From Paraburkholderia sp. DHOC27 (lineage in GTDB: Bacteria; Pseudomonadota; Gammaproteobacteria; Burkholderiales; Burkholderiaceae), in contig NZ_QVQV01000006.1 of assembly GCF_003429005.1 (NCBI RefSeq), positions 496,001 to 560,000 on the forward strand: 64,000 nt of DNA. Reading direction: 5' to 3'. The position numbers and the translations under genes were made by a program. The first letter of the stretch is position 1. Every line of letters starts with the position of its first letter. Under the pieces are notes generated by a model that saw only the letters and a program-made list of their open reading frames with translations, was not told the DNA's origin and ran no database searches. This document shows, piece after piece, positions 1-8,570 of the stretch.

Positions 1-321
1 ATAGTAGTTGTCGAAGGAGATGCCGAAGCTGTCGAAGTCGCGCTTATGTTCCTGCCAGACACGGTCGATCAGCTGCTTCGGCGTAATGCCTTCCTGTTCC
101 GCGCGCAGCATGATCGGCGTGCCGTGTGTGTCATCAGCACCGACGTAATACACCTCGTGACCGTGCATTCGCAGCGTGCGGACCCAGATGTCCGTCTGGA
201 TATATTCGACCAGATGGCCAATATGGATTTGCCCATTCGCATACGGAAGGGCCGACGTGACGAGGATCTGGCGACGGCCGGACGGCGCGCCTGCGGAAAG
301 ACCGGTTGCGGGTGCTGACAT
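1..321 (-). CDS. metG: Methionyl-tRNA synthetase, N-terminal part (truncated by window edge)
   Basis: Class I aminoacyl-tRNA synthetase that charges tRNA-Met. Only the first 107 codons are present; the gene runs off the left edge. The Rossmann-fold start is clear: a strand ending in LPYANGQ followed by the class I signature HIGH at residues 33-36, then YVGADDTHGTPI, typical of the MetRS catalytic core. The ATG lies at 321-319. A variable leader of about 17 residues precedes the core. KMSKS and the anticodon-binding region are outside the window. Identification is firm from the HIGH context. Confidence 0.97.
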   Translation of the reverse strand, partial: MSAPATGLSAGAPSGRRQILVTSALPYANGQIHIGHLVEYIQTDIWVRTLRMHGHEVYYVGADDTHGTPIMLRAEQEGITPKQLIDRVWQEHKRDFDSFGISFDNYY

Positions 322-776
322 AGGGTATCTGAGGGCTGGCGAAGAGACGAAACTTCGATTCTAGCAGGGGCGGCAACGCCGGGCGGGATGCCGCATGCGC
401 GCTTTGTGATGTCTGGATGACACTTGGGGTGATGCCCAGCGGAGCGGGGACTCTACCGGTTGGTGCGCTGAACCGGCACCAAAAAAAACCGGGGCTATGG
501 GCCCCGGAGCAACAACGACAAGAGGAGAATGGTGCCGCGGCGGCATAACCAGCCACGTACCGTAAAGATGGACAGCGGAATTTCGAGAGAGTTCGAAAAA
601 TTTTTCGAATCGTTCGCTGCGCGCTGTCGGGCGGTTGCCGAGCACTCAGCTGGTCGGTTACCCAGACGGTTACCACTCAGTTACCAGACGCACGCCGCAT
701 ATTTTCCCGCCGCCAGGTCGAAGGGCACGCAGCCCTCCGACCCTCACTTCACACCATTGCTCCTGCCAGTTCGTGC
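322..776. other. Intergenic region between metG and the OmpA-like gene
   Basis: No convincing gene. It holds the metG upstream region and, for minus-strand transcription arriving from the OmpA-like gene, a Rho-independent terminator at 481-507. Short reading frames on both strands lack ribosome binding sites and family features. The 270 bases between the OmpA-like stop and the hairpin would be an unusually long 3' untranslated region, so a 3'-derived small RNA is possible but not shown. Confidence 0.6.
481..507 (-). terminator. Rho-independent terminator, minus strand
   Basis: Perfect 7-bp stem, ccggggc at 489-495 and gccccgg at 501-507, with a 5-base loop. On the minus strand it is followed by eight T (481-488). 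It is the first strong terminator downstream of the OmpA-like gene. Confidence 0.8.
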
Positions 777-1427
777 TTAGCCAGCGTGTTGCGCGGTAGC
801 GCGCAGGTAGATTTCCACGCGGCGGTTCGCAGCGCGGCCCGCTTCGGTGTTGTTGTCAGCCACCGGATTGTTCTGGCCCATGCCTTGTGCCGACAGGCGC
901 TGCGGATTGATGCCGCGCTGGCCGAGGTAGCCCGTCACGCTTTGCGCGCGGTTGACCGACAAGGTCTGGTTGTACTGAGCCGAACCGGTGCTGTCCGTGT
1001 AACCCACCACCTGGGCGATCACTTCAGGATTCTGCTGGAGCGTTTGCGCCAACTGGTCGAGCACCGGCGCGAACGACGGCTTGATCGCGTAGCTGTTCGT
1101 GTCGAACGTGACCGAACTCGGGATGTTCAGCTTGAGCGAGCCGTCCGGCTGCTCGGTGATCTGCGTGCCGGTGCCCTGGGTGGCGCCCGACAGCTTGTTG
1201 TGGATGTTCTGCCAGTTGTAGCCGGTGATGCCGCCTACCGCTGCGCCCACGCCCGCGCCGATGGCCGCACCCTTGCCGCCACCGAAGATCGCGCCGAGCG
1301 CTGCACCCGTGCCCGCACCGACGCCGGTGCCAACCGCGGTGTTCGTACCTTGCTGGGTTGCGCAGCCTGCCAGCAGGGAGCCAGCGACAGCGAAAACGGC
1401 CAGGCGAGTCATGACTTTTGCATTCAT
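777..1427 (-). CDS. OmpA-family outer-membrane lipoprotein (glycine-zipper plus OmpA C domain)
   Basis: 216 residues. The N-terminus is a lipoprotein signal with lipobox LLAGC and acylated Cys22. Residues about 35-72 are a Gly/Ala-rich glycine zipper. The C-terminal half (about 95-212) is an OmpA/MotB peptidoglycan-binding domain, with VVGYTDSTGS and the late NRRVEIYL motif. Predicted role is anchoring the outer membrane to peptidoglycan (YiaD/Pal-like). A good AGAGAGGA site precedes the ATG. It is transcribed alone, divergently from apbC. Its specific role is unknown. Confidence 0.93.
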   Translation of the reverse strand: MNAKVMTRLAVFAVAGSLLAGCATQQGTNTAVGTGVGAGTGAALGAIFGGGKGAAIGAGVGAAVGGITGYNWQNIHNKLSGATQGTGTQITEQPDGSLKLNIPSSVTFDTNSYAIKPSFAPVLDQLAQTLQQNPEVIAQVVGYTDSTGSAQYNQTLSVNRAQSVTGYLGQRGINPQRLSAQGMGQNNPVADNNTEAGRAANRRVEIYLRATAQHAG

Positions 1428-1737
1428 TGTGAATCCTCTCTTGTTTATTGAGCGGGGTCGACTTGCGTGATGCGCACTTCAACCGACTCCGCGGAACCTT
1501 CTTTACGAACCGATCTGTCTGCTCTGACAGTGAAACAGGGTCTTCACGCAGCGCACGACACCAACCACTACAATGATGGCTGAAACATGCCGCGTGACGC
1601 ACCTTACGGTTTGCTGCTGCGGAAGGGTGCACGGCAGTGCGAATTTCTGCAATGCCGCATAACAATTTTTTTCAATTTCCGGCGAGCGGCCGACATTTCG
1701 ATTCTGCCGCGCCGCAAGTGTTCCCCACGGAGTGTCA
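1428..1737. other. Divergent promoter region, OmpA-like gene and apbC
   Basis: 310 bases between two divergent genes. It must hold both promoters, but I could not assign -35/-10 pairs with confidence. Both ends carry good ribosome binding sites: AGAGAGGA on the minus side and GGAG at 1729-1732. No gene or repeat was seen. Confidence 0.5.
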
Positions 1738-2826
1738 ATGAGCATTGATCGGGCATTGGTCGACGCCGCCCTCGCGAACGTCGTCGACCCCAACACGGGC
1801 CGCCCGTTCGCGGCCGCGAAGAGCCTCAAGAACATCGTCGTCGATGGTGCCACGGTTAGCGTCGAAGTGGTACTCGGCTATCCGGCCAAACGGCAGTTTG
1901 AAGCGATTGGGCAACAGGTGGGCGACGCGCTGCGCGCCGTGCCGGGCGTCGCCGAGGCGCGCGTGCAGGTGTCGCAGCAGATTGCGGCGCACACCGTGCA
2001 ACGCGGCGTGAGACTGTTGCCGAACGTGAAGAACATCATCGCGGTGGCATCGGGCAAGGGCGGTGTGGGCAAGAGCACCACGGCCGTGAATCTGGCGCTC
2101 GCGCTGGCGAGCGAAGGCGCGTCGGTGGGCGTGCTGGATGCCGACATCTACGGGCCGTCGCTGCCGATGATGCTCGGCATCGAAGGTCGTCCGGAGTCAC
2201 CGGACGGTCAGTCGATGAATCCGATGCAGGGCCACGGCATGCAGGCCAACTCGATCGGCTTCCTGATCGAGCAGGACAACCCAATGGTCTGGCGCGGTCC
2301 GATGGCCACTTCCGCGCTCGAGCAACTGCTGCGGCAGACCAACTGGCAAGATCTTGACTACCTGATCGTCGACATGCCGCCGGGCACCGGTGACATTCAG
2401 TTGACGCTTTCGCAGCGCGTGCCGGTGACGGGCGCGGTGATCGTCACGACGCCGCAGGACATCGCGCTGCTCGACGCGAAGAAGGGGCTCAAGATGTTCG
2501 AGAAGGTCGGCATTCCGATTCTCGGCATCGTCGAAAACATGAGCATGCATATCTGCTCGAACTGCGGCCACGAAGAGCATATCTTCGGCGCGGGCGGCGG
2601 CGAGCGGATGGCCAAGGAATATGGCGTCGAGGTGCTGGGCAGCCTGCCGCTCGACATCGCCATCCGCGTGCAGGCCGACTCCGGCCAGCCCACGGTGGTC
2701 GCCGATCCCGACGGGCGGATTGCGGAGATTTACCGCACCATTGCCCGCAGGGTTGCGATCCATATTGCCGAGCGTGCTCGCGACATGACCTCGAAGTTTC
2801 CGAATATCGTTGTCCAGAACACCTGA
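1738..2826 (+). CDS. apbC: Iron-sulfur cluster carrier protein ApbC/Mrp
   Basis: Cytosolic P-loop NTPase of the Mrp/NBP35 family that carries and transfers [4Fe-4S] clusters. 362 residues. The N-terminal MIP18/DUF59 domain covers about 1-90, followed by the deviant Walker A GKGGVGKS at 106-113 and the Mrp region VDMPPGTGD. The cluster-binding CxxC is Cys273/Cys276. The ATG at 1738 is preferred over the in-frame GTG at 1732 because GGAG at 1729-1732 gives proper spacing. It stands alone, 120 bases before the SodC-like gene. Confidence 0.97.
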   Translation: MSIDRALVDAALANVVDPNTGRPFAAAKSLKNIVVDGATVSVEVVLGYPAKRQFEAIGQQVGDALRAVPGVAEARVQVSQQIAAHTVQRGVRLLPNVKNIIAVASGKGGVGKSTTAVNLALALASEGASVGVLDADIYGPSLPMMLGIEGRPESPDGQSMNPMQGHGMQANSIGFLIEQDNPMVWRGPMATSALEQLLRQTNWQDLDYLIVDMPPGTGDIQLTLSQRVPVTGAVIVTTPQDIALLDAKKGLKMFEKVGIPILGIVENMSMHICSNCGHEEHIFGAGGGERMAKEYGVEVLGSLPLDIAIRVQADSGQPTVVADPDGRIAEIYRTIARRVAIHIAERARDMTSKFPNIVVQNT

Positions 2827-2946
2827 ACAACGCTTCGGAAGGCGGGCGGAAGGGGTTGGACGGGCCTCCGCTCGCGGTATCATGTCGACTTCATCAGGTT
2901 CGGCTCGGAGGTCGCAGGGGCGGCCGGCGGTCGACAAGAGGATCGC

Positions 2947-3480
2947 ATGGGAAAAACAATCGACGGACAGGCGGTGCATGCGTTCATCGTCCTGGCTGCC
3001 AGCAGTCTGCTGTTATGCGGCTGCACTGCATTCCTGAGACCACAGGAGAAACGCGCCGAGGTACAGCTGTTGCCGGCGGTCGGAAGCCAGGCGCGCGGCC
3101 TCGTGACTTTCATCGAGCGTTCGGATGGCGTGCAGGTCACTTACAACATTGCCGGCTTGCCGCCCGATAGCGATCACGCACTGCAGGTGCACGAGCGCGG
3201 CGACTGCAATTCCACGGATGGTTCGAGCGCGGGTGCCGTGTTCGCGCCGGCTGCCGAACATCTGAAGGCCGGCGCGCGCGTCGAAGGCGATCTCGGCAAC
3301 ATCCACGCGGATTCGAATGGCGTTGCCACCGGCTTCATCGTCGCGCCGGACGTCTCGCTCGACGGCATCCGCTCCGTATTGCAGCGCTCGGTGCTGCTGC
3401 ATCGTGATGCCTCCGACCCGTATGCATGGCCGCAGCACGGCGCCGGTGCTCCGCTCGCCTGCGGTGTGATTCATCAGTGA
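2947..3480 (+). CDS. SodC-like lipoprotein with degenerate metal site
   Basis: 177 residues resembling bacterial Cu/Zn superoxide dismutase (SodC). A hydrophobic leader ends at a probable lipid-attachment Cys26. Recognisable SodC landmarks are VHERGDC (82-87 region), SSAGAVFAP (93-101), GDLGNIHAD (114-121), VLLHRDASD (149-157) and the terminal ACGVI, including the disulfide cysteines Cys87 and Cys172. Compared with E. coli SodC from memory, the first His of HxH is Gln80, the bridging His is Val98, a zinc His is Val112, and the active-site Arg is missing; His82, Asp115 and His152 remain. Dismutase activity is therefore doubtful. The start is supported by GAGGAT before ATG 2947. Confidence 0.8.
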   Translation: MGKTIDGQAVHAFIVLAASSLLLCGCTAFLRPQEKRAEVQLLPAVGSQARGLVTFIERSDGVQVTYNIAGLPPDSDHALQVHERGDCNSTDGSSAGAVFAPAAEHLKAGARVEGDLGNIHADSNGVATGFIVAPDVSLDGIRSVLQRSVLLHRDASDPYAWPQHGAGAPLACGVIHQ

Positions 3481-3802
3481 CGTCTGCGAAGCTGGCGGCG
3501 CGCCTGTCTGCCGGCGGGCGCCAGCGCCACTGCGAGACACCGCAGCGCCCGGATGTTCTGCTGCGCTGCAGCAGCGTCCAAGGTCACCACTTGAGTTTCG
3601 ATCCAGCGTAGTCGCCACGCCGCTCATACCCGGCAGAAACCAGCCCCCTGCCGCCGGTGGCAATCCCGTTTACAGCAATTGCGGCAGCTTCGCGCTGATC
3701 GCGTAAAATAAGCGCCTTTCGTCCGGCAGCACGCGGCTCCGCGGCCCCTGGCCGGGCGTCAACCCGAATTCACCGCCTTTACCCGGCAAGCAGCGTTTAA
3801 CT
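3481..3802. other. Intergenic region upstream of dcd
   Basis: 322 bases with no supportable gene. A TAAAAT at 3704-3709 could be the -10 of a dcd promoter, but the -35 is unconvincing (TTGCGG at 3679-3684, 19-base spacer). Nothing else was recognised. Confidence 0.4.
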
Positions 3803-4372
3803 ATGACCATCAAATCCGACAAGTGGATCCGCCGTATGGCCGAGTCGCACAACATGATCGAGCCGTTTGCGCCCGATCAGGTGCGGGTCTCCGAGGACGG
3901 CCGGAAGATCGTCAGCTACGGCACGTCGAGCTACGGCTACGACATTCGCTGCGCCGACGAATTCAAGATCTTCACGAACATCAATTCGACCATCGTCGAT
4001 CCGAAGAACTTCGATGAGAAATCGTTTGTCGATTTCAAGGGCGACGTCTGCATCATTCCGCCGAACTCGTTCGCGCTGGCGCGCACCGTGGAGTATTTCC
4101 GCATTCCGCGCAGCGTGCTGACGGTGTGCCTGGGCAAATCGACCTACGCGCGCTGCGGCATCATCGTCAACGTCACGCCGTTCGAACCCGAGTGGGAAGG
4201 GCACGTGACGCTGGAATTCTCAAATACGACACCTTTGCCTGCCAAAATCTATGCGAACGAAGGCGTCGCCCAGGTGCTGTTTTTCGAAAGCGACGAAATC
4301 TGTGAAACGTCGTACGCGGATCGCGGCGGCAAATATCAAGGTCAGCACGGCGTGACGTTGCCCAAAACGTGA
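3803..4372 (+). CDS. dcd: dCTP deaminase
   Basis: Deaminates dCTP to dUTP, feeding dTMP synthesis; cytosolic homotrimer. 189 residues, the standard length. The family core GKSTYARCGI (111-120) and WEGHVTLEFSN (131-141) is intact, with the expected catalytic glutamate at residue 138. The C-terminal GGKYQGQHGVTLPKT tail that closes over the nucleotide is present. Lone gene on +, followed 90 bases later by the decarboxylase. Confidence 0.98.
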   Translation: MTIKSDKWIRRMAESHNMIEPFAPDQVRVSEDGRKIVSYGTSSYGYDIRCADEFKIFTNINSTIVDPKNFDEKSFVDFKGDVCIIPPNSFALARTVEYFRIPRSVLTVCLGKSTYARCGIIVNVTPFEPEWEGHVTLEFSNTTPLPAKIYANEGVAQVLFFESDEICETSYADRGGKYQGQHGVTLPKT

Positions 4373-4462
4373 CGCTCGCAGCGCACTGACCCACCCGGCA
4401 ATACAGGTGACCGCTGCTCTTTACCAAAGAAGACAGCGGTCGTTCCTTTTGGAGAATCGCCC

Positions 4463-6748
4463 ATGAAGTTTCGTTTTCCCGTCGTCATCATTGACGAAGA
4501 TTTCCGCTCCGAGAACATCTCGGGTTCTGGCATCCGGGCTCTCGCTGAAGCAATCGAGAAAGAAGGCGCGGAAGTGCTCGGGCTGACGAGCTATGGCGAT
4601 CTGACCTCCTTTGCGCAGCAGTCGAGCCGTGCGTCGTGCTTCATCCTGTCGATCGACGACGACGAGCTGCTGCCGTACTCCGACAACGTGCTGGTGGAAG
4701 GCGAGACGCCGGAGCTGGCCGCGGCCATCGTCGATCTGCGTGCGTTCGTCGAGGCGGTGCGGCGCCGCAATGCGGACATCCCGATCTTCCTGTACGGCGA
4801 AACGCGCACGTCGCGCCACCTGCCCAACGACATCCTGCGTGAGCTGCACGGCTTCATTCACATGTTCGAGGACACGCCGGAGTTCGTGGCGCGTCACATC
4901 ATCCGTGAGGCGAAGGTCTATCTGGACTCGCTCGCGCCGCCGTTCTTCAAGGAACTGGTGCAATACGCGGACGAAGGTTCGTATTCGTGGCACTGCCCGG
5001 GTCACTCGGGTGGCGTAGCGTTCCTGAAGAACCCGCTGGGCCAGATGTTCCACCAGTTCTTCGGTGAAAACATGCTGCGCGCCGACGTGTGTAACGCTGT
5101 CGACGAACTCGGCCAGCTGCTCGACCACACGGGTCCGGTGGCGGCCTCGGAGCGCAACGCCGCGCGCATCTTCAGCGCCGATCATCTGTTCTTCGTCACC
5201 AACGGCACCTCGACCTCGAACAAGATCGTCTGGCATGCCACGGTTGCGCCGGGCGACATCGTGCTGGTGGACCGCAATTGCCACAAGTCGATCCTGCACG
5301 CCATCACGATGACGGGCGCCATTCCGGTGTTCCTCACCCCCACGCGCAACAACTTCGGCATCATCGGGCCGATTCCGCGCGACGAGTTCAAGCCGGAAAA
5401 CATTCGCAAGAAGATCGAGGCGAACCCGTTCGCGCGTGAGGCGCTGGAGAAAAACCCGAATCTGAAGCCACGCATTCTGACCATCACGCAAAGCACGTAC
5501 GACGGCGTGATCTACAACGTCGAAATGATCAAGGACCTGCTCGGCGATCTGCTTGACACGCTGCACTTCGACGAAGCCTGGTTGCCGCACGCCGAGTTTC
5601 ACGAGTTCTATCAGGACATGCACGCCATTGGCGCGGGGCGTCCGCGTACCGGCGCGCTGGTGTTCGCCACGCACTCCACGCACAAGCTGCTGGCCGGCAT
5701 TTCGCAGGCTTCGCAGATCGTCGTGCAGGACTCCGAGAACAGCACGTTCGACAAGCACCGCTTCAATGAGGCGTATCTGATGCATACGTCCACCAGCCCG
5801 CAGTACGCAATCATCGCGTCGTGCGACGTGGCTGCGGCGATGATGGAGCCGCCGGGCGGCACCGCGCTGGTAGAGGAGTCGATCGCCGAAGCGCTGGACT
5901 TCCGCCGCGCCATGCGTAAGGTGGATGCCGAATACGGCGACGAGTGGTTCTTCAAGGTCTGGGGCCCGGAAGAGCTGGCCGACGAAGGCATCGGCTCGCG
6001 TGAAGACTGGATGCTGCGTCCGAACGACCGCTGGCACGGCTTCGGCCCGCTCGCGGAAGGCTTCAACATGCTCGACCCGATCAAGGCCACGATCATCACG
6101 CCGGGGCTCGACGTGGACGGCGATTTCGGCGACTCGGGCATTCCGGCGGCGATCGTCACGAAGTATCTGGCCGAGCACGGCATCATCGTGGAGAAGACCG
6201 GGTTGTACTCGTTCTTCATCATGTTCACGATCGGCATTACCAAGGGCCGCTGGAACTCGATGGTCACCGAGTTGCAGCAGTTCAAGGACGACTACGACAA
6301 CAACCAGCCGCTGTGGCGCGTATTGCCGGAGTTCGTGTCGCATCATCCCATGTATGAGCGCATCGGCCTGCGTGATCTGTGCGAGCAGATCCATAGCGTC
6401 TACCGCGCCAACGACATCGCGCGTCTCACTACCGAGATGTACCTGTCGAGCATGGAGCCGGCCATGAAGCCGTCGGAAGCGTTTGCCAAGCTGGCGCACC
6501 GCGAGGTGGACCGCGTGCCTATCGACGAACTCGAAGGCCGTGTGACGTCGATCCTGCTGACGCCGTACCCGCCGGGCATTCCGCTGCTGATTCCGGGCGA
6601 GCGCTTCAACAAGACCATCGTCAATTACCTGCGCTTTGCGCGCGAGTTCAACGAGCGCTTCCCGGGCTTCCATACGGATATCCACGGGCTGGTGGGCGAG
6701 ACGATCAACGGGCGCATCGAGTACTTCGTCGATTGCGTACGCGCCTGA
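4463..6748 (+). CDS. Orn/Lys/Arg decarboxylase, biodegradative (fold type I, PLP)
   Basis: 761 residues, typical of the large inducible amino-acid decarboxylases (AdiA/CadA/SpeF family) that use pyridoxal phosphate to make agmatine, cadaverine or putrescine. The order is an N-terminal wing domain resembling a response-regulator fold, the PLP domain and a C-terminal domain. SYSWHCPGHSGG occurs near residue 173. The Schiff-base lysine is K408 in ATHSTHKLLAG. Substrate cannot be fixed from sequence; arginine or lysine is most likely. Ribosome site GGAG lies upstream. The next ORF starts two bases after the stop, suggesting co-transcription. Confidence 0.93.
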   Translation: MKFRFPVVIIDEDFRSENISGSGIRALAEAIEKEGAEVLGLTSYGDLTSFAQQSSRASCFILSIDDDELLPYSDNVLVEGETPELAAAIVDLRAFVEAVRRRNADIPIFLYGETRTSRHLPNDILRELHGFIHMFEDTPEFVARHIIREAKVYLDSLAPPFFKELVQYADEGSYSWHCPGHSGGVAFLKNPLGQMFHQFFGENMLRADVCNAVDELGQLLDHTGPVAASERNAARIFSADHLFFVTNGTSTSNKIVWHATVAPGDIVLVDRNCHKSILHAITMTGAIPVFLTPTRNNFGIIGPIPRDEFKPENIRKKIEANPFAREALEKNPNLKPRILTITQSTYDGVIYNVEMIKDLLGDLLDTLHFDEAWLPHAEFHEFYQDMHAIGAGRPRTGALVFATHSTHKLLAGISQASQIVVQDSENSTFDKHRFNEAYLMHTSTSPQYAIIASCDVAAAMMEPPGGTALVEESIAEALDFRRAMRKVDAEYGDEWFFKVWGPEELADEGIGSREDWMLRPNDRWHGFGPLAEGFNMLDPIKATIITPGLDVDGDFGDSGIPAAIVTKYLAEHGIIVEKTGLYSFFIMFTIGITKGRWNSMVTELQQFKDDYDNNQPLWRVLPEFVSHHPMYERIGLRDLCEQIHSVYRANDIARLTTEMYLSSMEPAMKPSEAFAKLAHREVDRVPIDELEGRVTSILLTPYPPGIPLLIPGERFNKTIVNYLRFAREFNERFPGFHTDIHGLVGETINGRIEYFVDCVRA

Positions 6749-6750
6749 CG

Positions 6751-7479
6751 ATGAGGGCGCTGCAACCGACGCGCGGCGCGTGGTGGCGCGCCGCGGCCCT
6801 GACGCTGACGGTGGCTGCGGCCACCGCAGTGCTGCCTGTGGCCGCTCGCGCGGAAGTCGCCGCCGCCGATCCCATCGACGCCGCGATGCGCACGTGCCTC
6901 GCGCGCGGCGACATGTCGTCGACGGCGGGGCAGGTGCAATGCATGCAGATGGCGCGGCTCGGTTGGCTGGCCGCCGGCAACGTGGCGTACCAGCAGTTGC
7001 AGGGCAAGCTGCCGGCCGCGCAGCGCAAGGCGTGGGAAGAAAGCCAAAAGCGCTGGGAGACCTCACGCACCGCGCAGTGGACGCTCTACGACGCCGTGTT
7101 CGATACCACCCACGGCAGCTCGAATGAACTGACCGAGGCGGATATGCAGTTACAGCCCGTGCGTGACCGCACGCTGTCGCTGCGCAGTGCGCTCGCCAAC
7201 GCTGGCGCCGGCGCCGCCACGAGTGCGCCAGCGCGCTTGCGACCGTGCAGTGCGGACGCACAGTGCGAACACGCAACTTTCGACATGAACCGTTATTACC
7301 ACCGGTTGCAGACGCGGCTGCCGGCGCATGCACGCCCGACGCTGGTGAAGGCGCAACGCGCGTGGTCGGCGTACCTCGAAGCCGCCAGCGCGGTGACCGA
7401 CGAACGCGGCCGGGTGGACATCATCGGCGCGCGGGTCGCGACGCTGAAGCGCTTGTCGGAGACCGTGGGGAACGGTTAA
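6751..7479 (+). CDS. Secreted DUF1311/LprI-like protein
   Basis: 242 residues. The N-terminal signal peptide has a cleavage site near AARA-EVAAAD. The mature part contains two Cys-bearing helical segments (AMRTCLARGDMSS...QVQCM and LRPCSADAQCEHATFDMNRYYHRL). Each has the W/Y-rich helix pattern KAWEESQKRW or KAQRAWSAYLEAA found in LprI-like lysozyme-inhibitor/DUF1311 proteins. It likely acts in the periplasm. ATG 6751 follows the decarboxylase TGA by two bases. An in-frame TTG at 6733 would overlap that gene and is less likely. Function is inferred only from fold-level resemblance. Confidence 0.72.
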   Translation: MRALQPTRGAWWRAAALTLTVAAATAVLPVAARAEVAAADPIDAAMRTCLARGDMSSTAGQVQCMQMARLGWLAAGNVAYQQLQGKLPAAQRKAWEESQKRWETSRTAQWTLYDAVFDTTHGSSNELTEADMQLQPVRDRTLSLRSALANAGAGAATSAPARLRPCSADAQCEHATFDMNRYYHRLQTRLPAHARPTLVKAQRAWSAYLEAASAVTDERGRVDIIGARVATLKRLSETVGNG

Positions 7480-7528
7480 GGGCGCTGCCCGAGGTGGTGT
7501 CGTTCAGACCCGCCTGCCATGCCGCTGA

Positions 7529-8452
7529 TCAGGTCAGTACGATGCCGTTGTGACCGGACGGCGCGTTCGGCAGCGATGGTTCGCCGAGCAGATCGCGCAC
7601 GGCGTCTTCAATGAAACTCGACATGACCGTGAGCGCGAGATCGTTGTCGTCGAAGCCGAAGGGTTCTTCGATCTGCGAGGCAATGGCTTCGTGGGCCATG
7701 AACGTGTACGCGACGAACACCGAGAAGAGCGGCGTGAAGATGCCGATGCTGTCCACGAGCCCGAAGGGCAGCGACGCGCAGAAGAAATAGACCGTGCGGT
7801 GGATCATCACCGAATAGGCGAATGGCAGCGGCGTCGAGACGATCCGCTCGCAACCGCCGATCACATCAGACAGACCATTGAGATTGCGATCGAAGGCCAC
7901 CACGGCCATCGGATCGATCGCGCCTGCGCGCGCGTTGCGCTGCACCCATTCGCCGAGCCACAGCATGATGGCGGACGGACGATAGCGCGCCGCCATCACG
8001 CGTTCGAACAATGGAGCGGGCAAACGTGAAACGAGATCCTCGGCGGGATCGCTTTTACGCAGTTGATGCCGCAGCGCGTGGGGCAGGGCGCCGAGCACCT
8101 GGACGAATTCGCGGAGTTCGGCGGGGGCGAGCGGTTCACGGGGCAGCGTGAGCGCCTGACGGGTGAGCGAGCGCGCTTCGTTGAGCAGATGCCCCCACAG
8201 TTTGCGGGCTTCCCACCAGCGGTCGTAGCTGGCGTTGTTGCGAAAGCCGAGGAAGACAGCGAGGGCGATACCGAGCAGCGAGAAGGGTGTGGGGCTGAGC
8301 CGGACGGTGACTTTGAGGATGTGATCGTGGGCTGCGACAGCGACGACGGAGATGAGAAAGATCAACGACAGCCGCGGGATGAGGCGCGGCAGGACCGAGC
8401 CGCGCCAGGCGAGCAGCATGCGGAACCAGTGGAGGTTTGGGCGGATGATCAT
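7529..8452 (-). CDS. Bestrophin-like membrane channel (YneE/UPF0187 family)
   Basis: 307 residues. The family N-terminus MIIRPNLHWFRMLLAWRGSV, early transmembrane helices and LAVFLGFRNNASYDRWWEARKLWG are diagnostic for bacterial bestrophins, which form pentameric ion channels. Further hydrophobic helices occur near 205-245, followed by a cytosolic C-terminal part with EPFGFDDNDLAL. Convergent with the DUF1311 gene. The 0.9 kb upstream holds the inverted-repeat element, so its promoter must lie within or beside that repeat. Confidence 0.93.
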   Translation of the reverse strand: MIIRPNLHWFRMLLAWRGSVLPRLIPRLSLIFLISVVAVAAHDHILKVTVRLSPTPFSLLGIALAVFLGFRNNASYDRWWEARKLWGHLLNEARSLTRQALTLPREPLAPAELREFVQVLGALPHALRHQLRKSDPAEDLVSRLPAPLFERVMAARYRPSAIMLWLGEWVQRNARAGAIDPMAVVAFDRNLNGLSDVIGGCERIVSTPLPFAYSVMIHRTVYFFCASLPFGLVDSIGIFTPLFSVFVAYTFMAHEAIASQIEEPFGFDDNDLALTVMSSFIEDAVRDLLGEPSLPNAPSGHNGIVLT

Positions 8453-8570
8453 TGATGTAAAGGTTTTGGTTTTTTCGTTTTTTTATTATCGTCGTTCTTG
8501 TGTTTTTGGTGTCAGTCCGGGGTTTTTTTGTTGGCGTGGCCTTTGGTTTGGTGGTTGTATTTGCGGTGTT
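8453..8570. other. T/G-skewed low-complexity leader upstream of the bestrophin gene
   Basis: This stretch is strongly T- and G-rich on the + strand, with long T runs at 8467-8483 and 8523-8529 and very little A or C. It sits between the bestrophin start and the left arm of the inverted repeat. No gene. Read on the minus strand it is an A/C-rich leader of the bestrophin mRNA. Confidence 0.6.

Noticed and set aside
4421..7333. 970-codon open frame on the minus strand opposite the decarboxylase gene
   Set aside because: It is the antisense shadow of a high-GC3 gene; the composition is Arg/His/Val-rich with no family, while the + strand encodes a recognised enzyme.
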